The notes under the pieces: generated by a model | Seen by the model: only the letters and a program-made list of their open reading frames with translations | Database searches by the model: none | Told to the model about the DNA's origin: nothing | From: BOG-1155 sp963717985 | GTDB taxonomy: Bacteria > Desulfobacterota > Syntrophorhabdia > Syntrophorhabdales > WCHB1-27 | Direction: 5' to 3' | Assembly: GCA_963717985.1 (NCBI GenBank) | Contig: CAVQYC010000001.1 | Span: 124,001 to 188,000, forward strand | DNA: 64,000 nt | Made by a program: the position numbers and the translations under genes | In this document: positions 35,879 through 45,836 of the stretch, one piece after another | Position numbering within the stretch: the first letter of the stretch is position 1 | How the letters are laid out: each line of letters begins with the position of its first letter

Positions 35879-37835
35879 GAAGCTGTGAAATAATCCTCCG
35901 ATGGCTCGCCGGAGGATCCTTTCGCTTTCGGCCGCGCTATGTCCGTCAGGCAATCCCGGCTTGAACGGCGAGGCTCGAAAGGTGAAGATAGGCGAACTAT
36001 GTCAGGGCAGTCTCAAACAGTAAAATAATTCCTCCAACCCTTGCTTTTTGTGTGGATTGCCGCATTTTGGTTTGCTAGAATTAGCAGGCAAATACAGGGG
36101 CATTGGAGGTTGTCGTGGCTGAAGAGCATACAAGCGAAGGACGTCTTCCCGGATGCGATGTTGAAGCCAAGAAGCCGTTTCGTCAGGACGATTCAGTCCC
36201 GGAAGTGCAAAAGGTTCCTCGCTTTCGTTCCATCAATAGATCTCAGATGTTTTTTCACCCGATGGATATCGAAGCCCTCATCCCCGAGGACCACGAAGTC
36301 AGGGCCATATGGGACCTCGTCGGCTCCCTCGATCTCTCCGGCTACTATGACAATATCGATTCCGTTGAAGGCAGTGCCGGAGCTCCCGCCTTCGATCCCC
36401 ATCTCCTTATCAGCCTCTGGGTCTATGCCTACAGCAAAGGAGTCAGCTCGGCCCGCGAGATTACCCGCCTGTCGGAGTACGATCCCGCCTTTCAATGGCT
36501 CACGGGCGCCCGTCCCTTCAATTACCATACCCTTGCCGACTTCAGGAGCACCCACGGCGATGCTCTCCGCCAACTCTTTATAGAGGTATTGGCGATGCTC
36601 TCGAAGGCAGGACTCATTACTATGGAGCGGGTGATGCACGACGGGACGAGGATCAGGGCTCACGCCGGGAGGGATACCTTCCGAAAGGAAGAAGCAATCC
36701 GCGAGCACCTTGCCCGAGCGGAAGGCCAGGTGAAGGCCATGGAAGAGGCCTCTGAAGAAGAGACGACCCCCCGGATTAAGAAGGCGAGAGAACGGGCGGC
36801 GAAGGAGCGGAAGGAGCGTTTATCTCGCGCCATGGACGAACTCAAAGAGATGAAATCGCAGAAGAGAAGCACCGAACCGAGAGTGAGCGCAACCGACCCG
36901 GAGTGCAGGATCATGGGGCAGTCCGACGGAGGCTACGCCCCGAGCTACAACGTGCAGATCTCCACCGACGCCAGACAGAAGGCCATTTGCGCCGTCTCGA
37001 TCTCCCAATCCCCCGCCGACCAGACCCTTCTCCCCTCTGCTATGGATGAGATCAAAAAGACCACCGGCGTTAACCCGGAACAACTCGTCGTCGATGCCGG
37101 CTTCACGACGAGAGAGGCGATCGTTACTGCCCATGAGAGGCACATCGATCTTATCGGGTCCTTCAATGAAACAAACGCCGGATGGAAGGCCTTCCTCCGC
37201 AGCAGAGGCATTGAGGAAGCTTTCTGGCCGGAATGCTTTCGTTTCGACCCTGAACGCAATGTCTACGTCTGCCCCGAAGGAAGGACTCTTGTCTATATCA
37301 GCAAGAAGACTGAAAAGGGGAAGACCACGTTCAACTACAGAGGAAAACATTGTAAGGATTGCCCCTCCAGGCTTTCGTGCTGTCCCCAGTCAACCAGGGG
37401 GCGTTCTATCTCCCGGATAGAGAACGATCCTCGCGTCGACGCCTTCCTCAAAAAGATGAAGACCGACGAGGCGAAGGCAATTTATAAGCAGCGGGCGGAG
37501 GTCGCGGAGTTCCCCAACGCCTGGATCAAGGAGAAGTTCGGATTGAGGCAGTTCCGCTTAAGAGGCATTGTAAAAGTCGGCATTGAGGCATTGTGGGCAT
37601 GTTTTAGTTACAACATAAAGCTCTGGATAAGGCTTTGCTGGAGGGGCCGAGTTCAAGCGGCCGAATAGGATGCGAGAAAGAAGGAAGAGATCAGAAAAGG
37701 AGACAAAGCCGCCCACGAGCGGGTTGCGAAAGGAGTAGCCATGTCGCCGTAGAAGACGCTTTTTCCCGCTGATTGTTGAAAAGCCCCGCGGCATCAAAAA
37801 GAGATTTGCGAGAAAAGCGATTTCTTCACACGTCC
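35879..37835. mobile_element. IS1182-type insertion sequence
   Basis: A 1957-bp element flanked by the 3-bp duplication GTA (35876-35878 and 37836-37838). The ends are imperfect inverted repeats: GAAGCTGTGAAATAATC at the left and GGACGTGTGAAGAAATC on the complementary strand at the right. It carries one transposase gene in the opposite orientation to the gene it interrupts. Removing it with one GTA restores the host codons N-A-G-T-L-S-Y. Confidence 0.85.
36115..37668 (+). CDS. Transposase, IS1182 family
   Basis: A DDE transposase of about 517 residues with the IS1182/IS5-like order: the N-terminal FHPMDIEALIPEDHEVRAIWDLV and FDPHLLISLWVYAYSKGVSSAREI, the MHDGTRIRAHAG strand containing the first Asp, VVDAGFTTREAI with the second, and FPNAWIKEKFGLRQFRLRG with the Glu region. 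A zinc-like cluster (KHCKDCPSRLSCC) precedes it, as in many members. GTG 36115 has GGAGG at 36105-36109; a TTG at 36103 is less likely. It appears intact. Confidence 0.9.
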   Translation: MAEEHTSEGRLPGCDVEAKKPFRQDDSVPEVQKVPRFRSINRSQMFFHPMDIEALIPEDHEVRAIWDLVGSLDLSGYYDNIDSVEGSAGAPAFDPHLLISLWVYAYSKGVSSAREITRLSEYDPAFQWLTGARPFNYHTLADFRSTHGDALRQLFIEVLAMLSKAGLITMERVMHDGTRIRAHAGRDTFRKEEAIREHLARAEGQVKAMEEASEEETTPRIKKARERAAKERKERLSRAMDELKEMKSQKRSTEPRVSATDPECRIMGQSDGGYAPSYNVQISTDARQKAICAVSISQSPADQTLLPSAMDEIKKTTGVNPEQLVVDAGFTTREAIVTAHERHIDLIGSFNETNAGWKAFLRSRGIEEAFWPECFRFDPERNVYVCPEGRTLVYISKKTEKGKTTFNYRGKHCKDCPSRLSCCPQSTRGRSISRIENDPRVDAFLKKMKTDEAKAIYKQRAEVAEFPNAWIKEKFGLRQFRLRGIVKVGIEALWACFSYNIKLWIRLCWRGRVQAAE

Positions 37836-39541
37836 GTACCTGCATTGCTGATGGTCGATCCGGCAAGGGAGCCTGCCTGCTGATAGAAGGAGCCTTTCTG
37901 GACGTTGATGGACCCCTGGGTCATGCTGCCCGTGTTGGTGGTCGTGCCGGAATATTGCTTGTAGGCGCCGGAGCCGTCGATAGTGCCTGCGTTAACGAGG
38001 GTGCCGGAGTTGGTGAAGGTGACCGCGCTCGTGATCTTGCCGCTGGGGTAGTTGTTCAGGGTGCCGTAGTTGTTGATTGTATTGGTCGGGCGAGTGCCGT
38101 CGGTGACGGTGCCTTCGCTGTCGAGCCAGCCGGAATTCTTTAAGGTGCCGCCTGTGTTGTTGTTGATTATGTTATAGTTGGTCAGAGTGCCGGAATTCTC
38201 TATGGCGCCCGAGTTGTTGAGGGTGCCGGAATTCATAAGAGCGTCCCCGTTGAGGAGCTGGCCGTAGTTGTTGAACCCGCCGGAGTTGTTGATCCAGCCC
38301 GAGGTGTTTATAATCATCCCTCCGGCATAGTTGTTGAGGGTGCCGCCATTGCCGAAGGTGCCGTCGTCCGTGCTCGTTATCCGGCCGTAGTTGTTCATCG
38401 TGCCCGAGTTGCCGAGACTGCCCGAGCTCGTGTTCGATATGATGCCGTAGTTGTCGAGACTGCCCGAGCTTTCGAGCACACCGACGTTGTTGTTGATCGT
38501 GCCGCCCGCCTTGTTGACCATGGAGCCGTAGTTGTACAGAATCCCGTCTACACCCCCGGAGCTTAAGTTGTTTATTGTCCCTCCGGAGTAGTTGGTAATC
38601 GTTCCGTAGTTGTGCAGGTAACCGTACACGTTGAGATTGGCCCCCGAGTTGTTGGCGATGGAGCCGTTATTGTCCTGGGAATAATAGGTGGCGAGAGCCA
38701 GTGTCCCGTTGTTCTGGAGTGTGCCCCCGGAGTTGAGGTGGATTGTCCCCGCCTGCGACACGCCCAGCGTGAAGTCGTTGCCGATATTGATCGTCCCTCC
38801 GGAGTTGTTGTTGATCGTGCCGCCTTTGAACGCGCAGTAGTCGGCCGAGTCGAGGGTGAGGACGCCTCCGGAGTTGTTGTTGATCGTTCCTGAGTTCGTG
38901 AACGTGCCGGCGTTGTTGGTGATCGTGCCGGCGTTGTTGATCGTGCCCCAGTTGTCGAAGCCGGTGCCGGTGGAGAGGGAATTCGTTATGGTGCCACCTT
39001 TGTAGTTGTTGATCGTGCCCGCGTTGTCCATGATCCAGGTGTTGGTGATCGCGCCGTAGTTGTTCACCGTGCCGTCACTGTAATTTTCGACGGTGCTGGA
39101 AGGTTTGACGTACATGGAGGCGCCGCTTTCGTTGTTGAAGGTCCCGTCGTTATTCAGGTATCCATAGCCCGACTGGTTGGACTGGAGGTACATCGCGCCG
39201 TAGTTGTTCCATACCGCGCCGTGGTGGTTGTCTATGTTCGAGCAGTCGCCAAAGAAACACTTAAAGCCGTTGTATCCCACCGTCGTCGTGCCGTAGGTGT
39301 TGACGGTTCCGCTGTTGTCCACCCAGTCGTCGATATACAAATCGGTATAGGTGTTATTCTGCCCGGAATAGATAATGATGTAAGCGCTGGCCGGCGTCCC
39401 CGACAGCACGACGAGGGCGGCGAGAAGGAGAATCCCCGCGTAGTTCAGCACTCTGTCATCTATTGATCTTCTTCCCACATGGCCCTCCTTTGCGCCTTTT
39501 GAGCGGCAACACTTTTGGGGTTTCAAGACACGGATTCTCAT
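37836..39541 (-). pseudogene. 5' part of interrupted secreted Asn/Gly-rich repeat protein
   Basis: The start at 39541 has AAGGAG 6 bases ahead. A long signal peptide (hydrophobic LNYAGILLLAALVVLSG, ending ASA) leads into about 500 residues of short degenerate repeats of the type G-T-I-N-N-x-G-G and Y-G-x-I-x-N, expected to form a beta-solenoid on the cell surface. The frame is open to the IS1182-type element and then hits a stop just inside it (at about 37826). Rejoined with 35152-35875 it gives about 809 residues ending in a sorting tail. The promoter region is a near copy of that of the next gene. Confidence 0.8.
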
Positions 39542-39597
39542 GACAACTCCTTCGCCCGGCGCCTTCTTTAACCGCCCGGCTTTTTCGTTTTGGGTTT

Positions 39598-39812
39598 CCG
39601 TCGGCCCGGCCTGCCTAACCTTCCGGCGCCGTCGGTCGCGACGTCCTTCTCCGCGCAGCCTCGGGGCCTGCGTTTTAATGTGTTATGCCTGATTATACAC
39701 CAGAGCTACCCACAGATTACCCACAGATGAGGCAAAAAACGAAGAAAGTGGAAGAAAGTTTCCCGGCGAGAGGCAGCCGGCACGCGAAGGGGGTACGGGA
39801 GATGAGGAATCG
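39598..39812 (-). repeat. Duplicated promoter/leader region, copy 1
   Basis: About 215 bases strongly similar to 42281-42496. It holds the -10 box, the 11-bp tandem repeat and a GC-rich leader with a hairpin (CGCAG.CC / GGCTGCG). The leader end CCTGCCTAACCTT is identical in both copies. It precedes the interrupted surface gene on the minus strand. Confidence 0.85.
39692..39728 (-). promoter_or_regulatory. Promoter with 11-bp tandem repeat (candidate SARP site), surface gene 1
   Basis: On the minus strand ATCTGTGGGTA occurs twice in direct tandem (39728-39718 and 39717-39707). Nine bases follow before TATAAT (39697-39692), and no -35 box is visible. SARP activators are known to bind 11-bp-period direct repeats with the last repeat about 8 bases from the -10 box, so the layout fits the SARP-type protein encoded at 42617-45836. 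Confidence 0.7.
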
Positions 39813-39919
39813 TGTGTGCGCGAGTGGATCAAGACCCCTTTGAATCCCCCGGGACGTTGAAACAAAAGACCGCCGGGGATCGACATCAATCGACCCACGG
39901 CGGTATTTTCGGAGTTATC

Positions 39920-42226
39920 CTACCCGAAGAGCCTGCGCCGCACCACCCCGATAAGCCCAATCCCGGTTCCGAGGAGCCACAGGGCGGGAGGAACGGGCAC
40001 TGCGGCGGCGACCCTGTAAGGGACGAGGGAACCACCGTCTTCCAGAGAGTATGTTCCGGTAAGCCCCTTGTTGGCCGAGGCGAGATAGTACATCATGATG
40101 CCGTTAGGGTCGAAGATGTTCGTGACTTCTTTGCCCGTAAGGGTGAGGCCCGTGAGCGCGCCTAGGATATAGAGGCCGTCACCCGTCGCGGTAGAATCCT
40201 TCACCAGATGGAGGGCGTCACCGCTACCGAGACTCAGGCCTCCCCATGCGCCGGCGAGGCTTAAGGAATTGCCCCCGAGGGTAAGGATGTGGCTCGTGCC
40301 TCCCGTAAAGGAGAGGACCGCCCCTGACGTATTCCAGGCTGTATTGGTGGATAGGTTCGTGAAGTTCCCCTGCATCCGGTAGACGTCGCCCGGCGATGCC
40401 TGGAAATAGCCGCTGGCCCCCACAACCACGTCCTGCGCGAAGGTAACAGTCGATGGGTCGGTGATGAAGGCCCCGTTGTTCGCGAAGGCACCGTTGAAGA
40501 CGGCCTGCGTGTTCGTTACCTGCACTGTCCCCGTGTTCGTCACGCTGCCGTTTACCGTAAGTGTAGCTCCTGCGCTCGATGCCTGGATGGCGAAGGTGCC
40601 CGAATTCGTGAGGGAGCCCGTCAATGAGCCCCCCGTATAGGAGAGGGTCCCCTCGTTGGAGATGGTGGTGGCGTTCAGGGAGCCTGCCTGCTGAGAAAAG
40701 GAGCCCCCCTGGATGTCGATCGATGCCTGGCTCATACTGCCAGTGTTCGTCGTCGTCCCCGCGGTTTGGGTGTAGGCGCCCGTGCCGATGATCCATCCGG
40801 CATTTGTGAGCGTGCCTGAGTTTGTGAGCGTGCCTGAGTTGTTGAAGGTGCCCGTGACATTATTGGCTAGGGTGCCCGAGTTGTTGAGCGCAGCGCCGGA
40901 CTCGTTCTCAAGGACCCAGCCGTTCGTGAGCGACCCGGAGTTGTTGAGGGTGCCGGTGTTCGCGAGCCAGCCGCTCGTGCCATAGATGGTCAGGGCGCCC
41001 GAGTTACTGAGCGTGCCCGAGTTACTGAGCGTGCCCGAGTTGGAGAGGATGCCTCCGACGTTGTTGTTGAGGGCGCCGGCGTTATTCTGGGAATTCCACG
41101 AAGGGTTGGTCAACACCGCATAGTTATTGAGCGTGCCCAACGCATCGAGGTTCAACGTGCCTGCGTTCGATGCGCCGAGGGTAAAGTTGACGTAGAGGTT
41201 CAGCGTACCGTTGTCGTTGAAGATGCCGCCGGTGAAGTCGTAGGAGCTGCCCGAGGCGAGGGTGAGAGTGCCGCCGGCATTGTCGATGATACCGAATGCA
41301 TTGACAAGCGTGGCGCCCGAGTTGATGCTGATCGTGCCGTAGTTGTTCAGGATATTCTTCTGCGGGTTCGTCAGCACCGCGTAATCCTGAAGCGTGCCCC
41401 CCGCCTTGAGGTTCAGCGTGCCTACGCTCGATGCGCCGAAGGTGAGGTTGACGTAGAGGTTCAGCGTGCCCGTGTTGTTCAACGTGCCGCCGGTGAAGTC
41501 GTAGGAGCTGCCCGAGGCGAGGGTGAGGGTGCCGGAGTTGTTGATGATCCCCTGGTTCCTGAGGGTGCCGGAGCTCGTGAGGGTGCCGGAGTTAGCGAGG
41601 GTGCCCGTCGACTTGTTGAGGATAAAGGCCCCCGTATTGTTGTTGAGGGTCCCCGACGTGTTCAGGGTTCCGTAGTTCGAGAGGGTCGCCCCGGAATAGT
41701 TGTCGAAGGTGCCGGAATTGTTAATGGTGCCGCCCGAGGAGTTCTGAACGACCCAGTAGCTCTCCAGGGCGTCGGCGTTGTTGAGGGTGCCGGTGGAATA
41801 GTTGTAGAGAAAGCAGTTGGTCTTGAGGGTGAGGCCGCCGAGAGTCCCGATATTGAATGTCCCCCAGTTGTTCAGGTCGGTGTCGAGAGGGGTGATGCCG
41901 AGGCCCAATACGCTGCCCGCAGTCATCGTCAGCGAGGAGGTGACGGGCGTGTGATAGTGGAAAGCTCCCTGGAGGTTGAAGGTGGCGCCGGCGTAGTTGT
42001 CGAGGAGGCCGCCCGTAAAGGCATTGTCGGAATGGATGTTCAAGTTTGTGCCGGGATTCGTTGTGGCAGTCCCGTAGTTGTAGACGCTCACGTAGCTTTC
42101 GCTGCCCGACAGCTCGCTTGAGCCCGAGCCTAGCGTAAGTGTCTGCGCGTGTGCCGTAGCGAAAAAGCCCATTGCTGCGAAGATCGTGAGCGCTGCAAGC
42201 AGCACTGCTCCCCTGCGAATTCCCAT
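39920..42226 (-). CDS. Secreted Asn/Gly-rich repeat protein with VPxPxA-CTERM tail
   Basis: A 768-residue protein. It has a signal peptide (RRGAVLLAALTIFAAMGFFATAHA), then many short repeats of the form G-T-L-N-N-S-G-x-L that should build a beta-solenoid, a more globular conserved region from about residue 560 (SFTGGTSHILTLGGNSLSL, PNGIMMYYLASANKGLTG), and a sorting tail VPVPPALWLLGTGIGLIGVVRRR. It is probably exported, cut by an exosortase not present here and displayed on the surface or in the matrix. It is a paralogue of the IS-split neighbour; the conserved C-terminal third is nearly the same, the repeats differ. Confidence 0.82.
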   Translation of the reverse strand: MGIRRGAVLLAALTIFAAMGFFATAHAQTLTLGSGSSELSGSESYVSVYNYGTATTNPGTNLNIHSDNAFTGGLLDNYAGATFNLQGAFHYHTPVTSSLTMTAGSVLGLGITPLDTDLNNWGTFNIGTLGGLTLKTNCFLYNYSTGTLNNADALESYWVVQNSSGGTINNSGTFDNYSGATLSNYGTLNTSGTLNNNTGAFILNKSTGTLANSGTLTSSGTLRNQGIINNSGTLTLASGSSYDFTGGTLNNTGTLNLYVNLTFGASSVGTLNLKAGGTLQDYAVLTNPQKNILNNYGTISINSGATLVNAFGIIDNAGGTLTLASGSSYDFTGGIFNDNGTLNLYVNFTLGASNAGTLNLDALGTLNNYAVLTNPSWNSQNNAGALNNNVGGILSNSGTLSNSGTLSNSGALTIYGTSGWLANTGTLNNSGSLTNGWVLENESGAALNNSGTLANNVTGTFNNSGTLTNSGTLTNAGWIIGTGAYTQTAGTTTNTGSMSQASIDIQGGSFSQQAGSLNATTISNEGTLSYTGGSLTGSLTNSGTFAIQASSAGATLTVNGSVTNTGTVQVTNTQAVFNGAFANNGAFITDPSTVTFAQDVVVGASGYFQASPGDVYRMQGNFTNLSTNTAWNTSGAVLSFTGGTSHILTLGGNSLSLAGAWGGLSLGSGDALHLVKDSTATGDGLYILGALTGLTLTGKEVTNIFDPNGIMMYYLASANKGLTGTYSLEDGGSLVPYRVAAAVPVPPALWLLGTGIGLIGVVRRRLFG

Positions 42227-42280
42227 GTCGTCCCCCCTCGTGCGGTGCCTTTTCGGCGCCCGTTTTTTTGTTGCCCGTTC

Positions 42281-42496
42281 CCGTCGGCCCGGCCTGCCTA
42301 ACCTTCGGGCGCCTTTCGGTTGTGGCGCCCTTCTTCGCGCAGCCTCGGGGACTGCGTTTTAATGTGTTATGCCTGATTATACACCAGAGCTACCCACAGA
42401 TTACCCACAGATGAGGCAAAGAACGAAAAAAAGTGAAAAAAGTTTCCCGGCGAGAGGCAGCCGGCACGCGAAGGGGGTACGGGAGATGAGGAATCG
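42281..42496 (-). repeat. Duplicated promoter/leader region, copy 2
   Basis: About 216 bases matching 39598-39812. The leader hairpin differs in sequence; here GGGCGCC and GGCGCCC pair around ACAACCGAAA on the minus strand. It precedes the intact surface gene. Confidence 0.85.
42376..42412 (-). promoter_or_regulatory. Promoter with 11-bp tandem repeat (candidate SARP site), surface gene 2
   Basis: Same arrangement as at 39692-39728: two tandem ATCTGTGGGTA units (42412-42402 and 42401-42391), a 9-base gap and TATAAT (42381-42376) on the minus strand. Confidence 0.7.
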
Positions 42497-42505
42497 GCAC
42501 ATATA

Positions 42506-42549
42506 ATCCGTGAGAAATCCGTGAGAATAGGCGCGCGATCTGGTATAAT
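42506..42549 (+). promoter_or_regulatory. Promoter of the STAND/SARP regulator with related tandem repeat
   Basis: ATCCGTGAGAA is repeated head to tail at 42506-42516 and 42517-42527. It shares 8 of 11 positions with ATCTGTGGGTA of the two surface-gene promoters. TATAAT follows at 42544-42549 after 16 bases, a different spacing from the surface genes, so autoregulation (possibly repression) is inferred. Confidence 0.55.
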
Positions 42550-42616
42550 CTGGCGGCAGTCGAGGGCGTCCACGGCTTCTAACCACGTGCTTTGAGATCG
42601 AGGGCCGGAAGAGAAG

Positions 42617-45600
42617 ATGACGGCGAAGAGAGTAGCCCCAGCCAAGATAGCCCGTCCGAGCCTTTCCTCAGTCGTTCCGAGGGAGAGGCTCTATACGCTT
42701 CTCGACGAAAGGACGGCCCACCCGATCATCTGGGTCTCTTCGCCTGCGGGGTCGGGAAAGACGACCCTCCTTTCCGGCTACCTGCAGTCGCGCAAGATCC
42801 CCTCTCTCTGGTATCGATGCGACGAAGGGGACTCGGACCCCGCCACCTTCTTCTATTACATGGGGCTCGCAGCAAAAGCTGCCGTGCCGCGCTCCGGGGT
42901 TACCCTGCCGCTTCTGACGCCGGAATACCGGGACTCCACCCCCGCCTTTGCGATGCGATACTTCGAGCGGCTGTGCAGCCGCCTCACGGGCGCCCGCCGG
43001 AAGGAGGCCGCAGGCAGGCGGTTCACCATAGTCCTCGACAACTACCAGGACGTGCCATCCTCCTCGCCCCTCCACCACATGGTCTCCTCCGGCCTCGATG
43101 CCATCCCCGAGGGCGTCCGCCTGGTGGTGATGAGCCGCACCGATCCGCCGTCTCAATTCGCCCGCCTCCAGGGGAACGACAAGATATACACGATTCGTTA
43201 CGACGATATCCGTTTCACCTTCGAAGAATCATGGGAGCTCGTATGCGGGAGAGTTGCCAGGCCCCAAAGAGAAAAGGTGGAGAGGATGCACAAAAGGACG
43301 GAAGGATGGGCCGCGGGCATGATCCTTTTGCTCGAAGGAGGGCTTGCCGACCCGGCGACCGATATTTCCGACGACAGGGTGTTCGACTATTTCGCCGGGG
43401 AAATATTCGATAGAAGCGAAAGGGGCGTTCAGGACTTTCTCCTCAAGACCGCCTTTCTGCCCGTGGTGAGCGTTTCTCATGCGGGAAAGCTGGCAGGGGC
43501 CCGTTTCGCGGAAGACATACTCTCCACGTTGAACCGGCGCAACTTCTTCACGGAGAGGCTCTCCGGGGCGGAGCGGGGCTACCGGTACCATCCCCTCTTC
43601 AAAGATTTTCTCATGGTCCGCGCCGGGGCCACGTTTTCCGCTCAGCAGTTGGCCCGCACAAAGCGAAAGGCGGCGCGACTCCTCGAACAGGGCGGGCGGA
43701 CGGAGGACGCCGCTCGGCTCTACGCCGACGCCGGAGATTGGGACGGCCTCGTCCGGATCATTACCCTCCGGGCCGGCGAGCTCTTGGCGCAGGGGCGAAG
43801 CGAAACGGTCGAGGAATGGATCGCGGCAATCCCTGAAGGGATGGTCGAGGCCAACCCCTGGCTCCTCTACTGGACGGGCATGTGCTCTTTCCCCGCGGAT
43901 ATGGCGCGGGCGAGAAGGTATCTCGAAAAAGCCCTCGCCTCTCACAAGGCACGCGGGGATGCGCCTGGCGCCTATATCTCCTGGGCGGGCATCGTCGACA
44001 CCTATTCCTTCGACTTAGGCGAGTGGCAAGGCCTCGACCGGTGCCTCGAAATCTTCGAAGACCTGGGAAGCACCTACCATTCTGCCCTGCCTGCGGAAAT
44101 CGATCTCATCGTGTCTTCCAGGATGCTCCTGTCGCTGATCCTGCGAAAGATAGACAAATCGGAAGCGGTGCTGGCAGTGGTACGAGCGGGTATCGGCCCT
44201 CCTGAAAGGAAATCCCTCTATCCCTATCCAGATGGATACCATGTTCTACATGAGCATCTACTACCTGTGGAAGGGGGAGTACCACAAGAACGCGATCCTC
44301 CTCGAGAAGGCTGCCGACATCCCGGCCGGGTCCTCTCCGATGATAGACATCAGCATCAAACTGATGAGGGGCATTCATTGCTGGATCACGGCGGCCTATG
44401 ACGACGCCTTGAAGGTGTTGTCCGAAGGACTCGAAGTTTCTGAAAAGAGCGGTGTCCATATTTACGACTCCCTCCTGTGGAGCTTCAAGGCGGCCTCAGA
44501 GATGGCGCCGGGCAACATGGAGGCTGCACGATTTTCGCTGCAGAACCAGAGGGCCTCCCTCGTCGGCAAGGAGAAGACCCTCGACTCCTACTTCTGCCAC
44601 ATCAACGCCGCATGGTACTGCCTCCTGGCGGGGAACCCCTCACTCGCGACGGAGCATCTCGAGACGATTTCGGCGACGGTGACAAAAATGGGGGCCCTCT
44701 ATTATCGGGCCCTCTGGCATATCGGCATGGCCCAGGCGGCATTCGCCCGAATGCACGCCGGGGATGCCGCGACCCATGTGAAAAAGGCCCACAGGATAGC
44801 CCGCGCCATGAAGAGCCCTGTCATGGAATGGTACAGCCTTCTCGTGGAGGCCTATCTTTCTTTCGCGGAAGGCAACGAGAAGCAGGGATCGGCCCTGCTC
44901 GGCCGCGCGCTCTCTCTTGGCAGGGACCACGGCTACGTCCACCTCGAATTCTACCAGCCGGAGATGATGCGGTTCCTCTGCGCGAAAGCCCTGCAGGCAG
45001 GGACGAAGACGGAGTACGTGAAGGGGCTCATCGCGAAGCTGAAGCTCGCGCCTCCCCAGCCGGGCGGCGGCCGTTGGGCATCGCAGTACCCCCTCGCGGA
45101 GCAATGGCCCTATCCCCTGAAAATCTACACCCTGGGCAGGTTCCAGGTGGTGAGATACGGACGCCCCCTGGATTTCTCGGGCAAGGTCCAGAAGAAACCG
45201 CTGGAGATGCTCAAAGCCATCATAGCCTTCGGCGGCGCGGACGTCCCTGAGGAAAGCGTGAGCGAGGCCCTCTGGCCGGATACGGAAGGCGACCTTGCCC
45301 ACAAATCCTTCGAGACGACCCTGAGCCGCCTCCGGAAACTTTTCGGAGAAGAAGGATATCTACTCTACAGCGCGGGACGGGTAAGTCTCGACGGCCGCTC
45401 CTCCTGGGTGGACAGCATCTTTCTGGACCAGGAGCTCGAAAGGATGAGCCATTCCCCGGCCGAGGTCGCGGACCGCTTTGTCGAGGAAATCGTCGCCCTT
45501 TACAGAGGGCCTTTTCTCCCATCCGAATCGGCCCTCGGATGGTCCGGGGCGATGCGGGAAACCCTCAAGGACAAGCTGGCGCGGGCAGTAATAGATGCGG

Positions 45601-45836
45601 GCCTTCGCAGGGAGCAGGGCGGCGACGCGGAGGGGGCCGTCGACCTCTATCTCAGGGGCCTCGGCGTGGACGATCTGACGGAGGAGTTCTACCGGCGCCT
45701 CATGATCTGTTATCAGCGGCTCGGCAGAAAAGCCGATGCGATAAAGACGTACCGGCGGTGCCGGAGTCTTCTCGATGAGAAGCTCGGCACAGGGCCTTCG
45801 CCGGCAACTGAAGCGATCTATTCCGGCATCACTTGA
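42617..45836 (+). CDS. MalT-like STAND ATPase / TPR / SARP-BTAD transcriptional regulator (frameshifted)
   Basis: A large regulator of about 1070 residues. N-terminal STAND NTPase with Walker A SSPAGSGKTTLLSGYL and Walker B-like FTIVLDNYQDV, followed by WAAGMILLLEGG typical of MalT-type proteins. A long TPR-like helical region comes next. The C-terminus is a SARP unit: winged helix (LKIYTLGRFQVVRYGRPLDF ... FETTLSRLRKLFGEEGY) plus a BTAD domain (EEFYRRLMICYQRLGRKADAIKTYRRC). The frame changes between about 44200 and 44231, joining ...VRAGIGPPER to M-D-T-M-F-Y-M; one base indel is enough. It would sense a ligand and activate promoters with tandem repeats, probably the two divergent surface genes. 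Confidence 0.85.

Noticed and set aside
39598..39690. Leader of the surface genes as a c-di-GMP (GEMM) riboswitch
   Set aside because: The end CCTAACCTT/AGGTTAGGCAGGCCGGGCC is vaguely similar, but the conserved GACGCAAAGCC core and tetraloop/receptor pattern are missing.
37836..42226. Dense short repeats that resemble a CRISPR array or minisatellite
   Set aside because: The repeats are degenerate, in frame, and encode Asn/Gly-rich solenoid units of secreted proteins; no constant repeat-spacer pattern.
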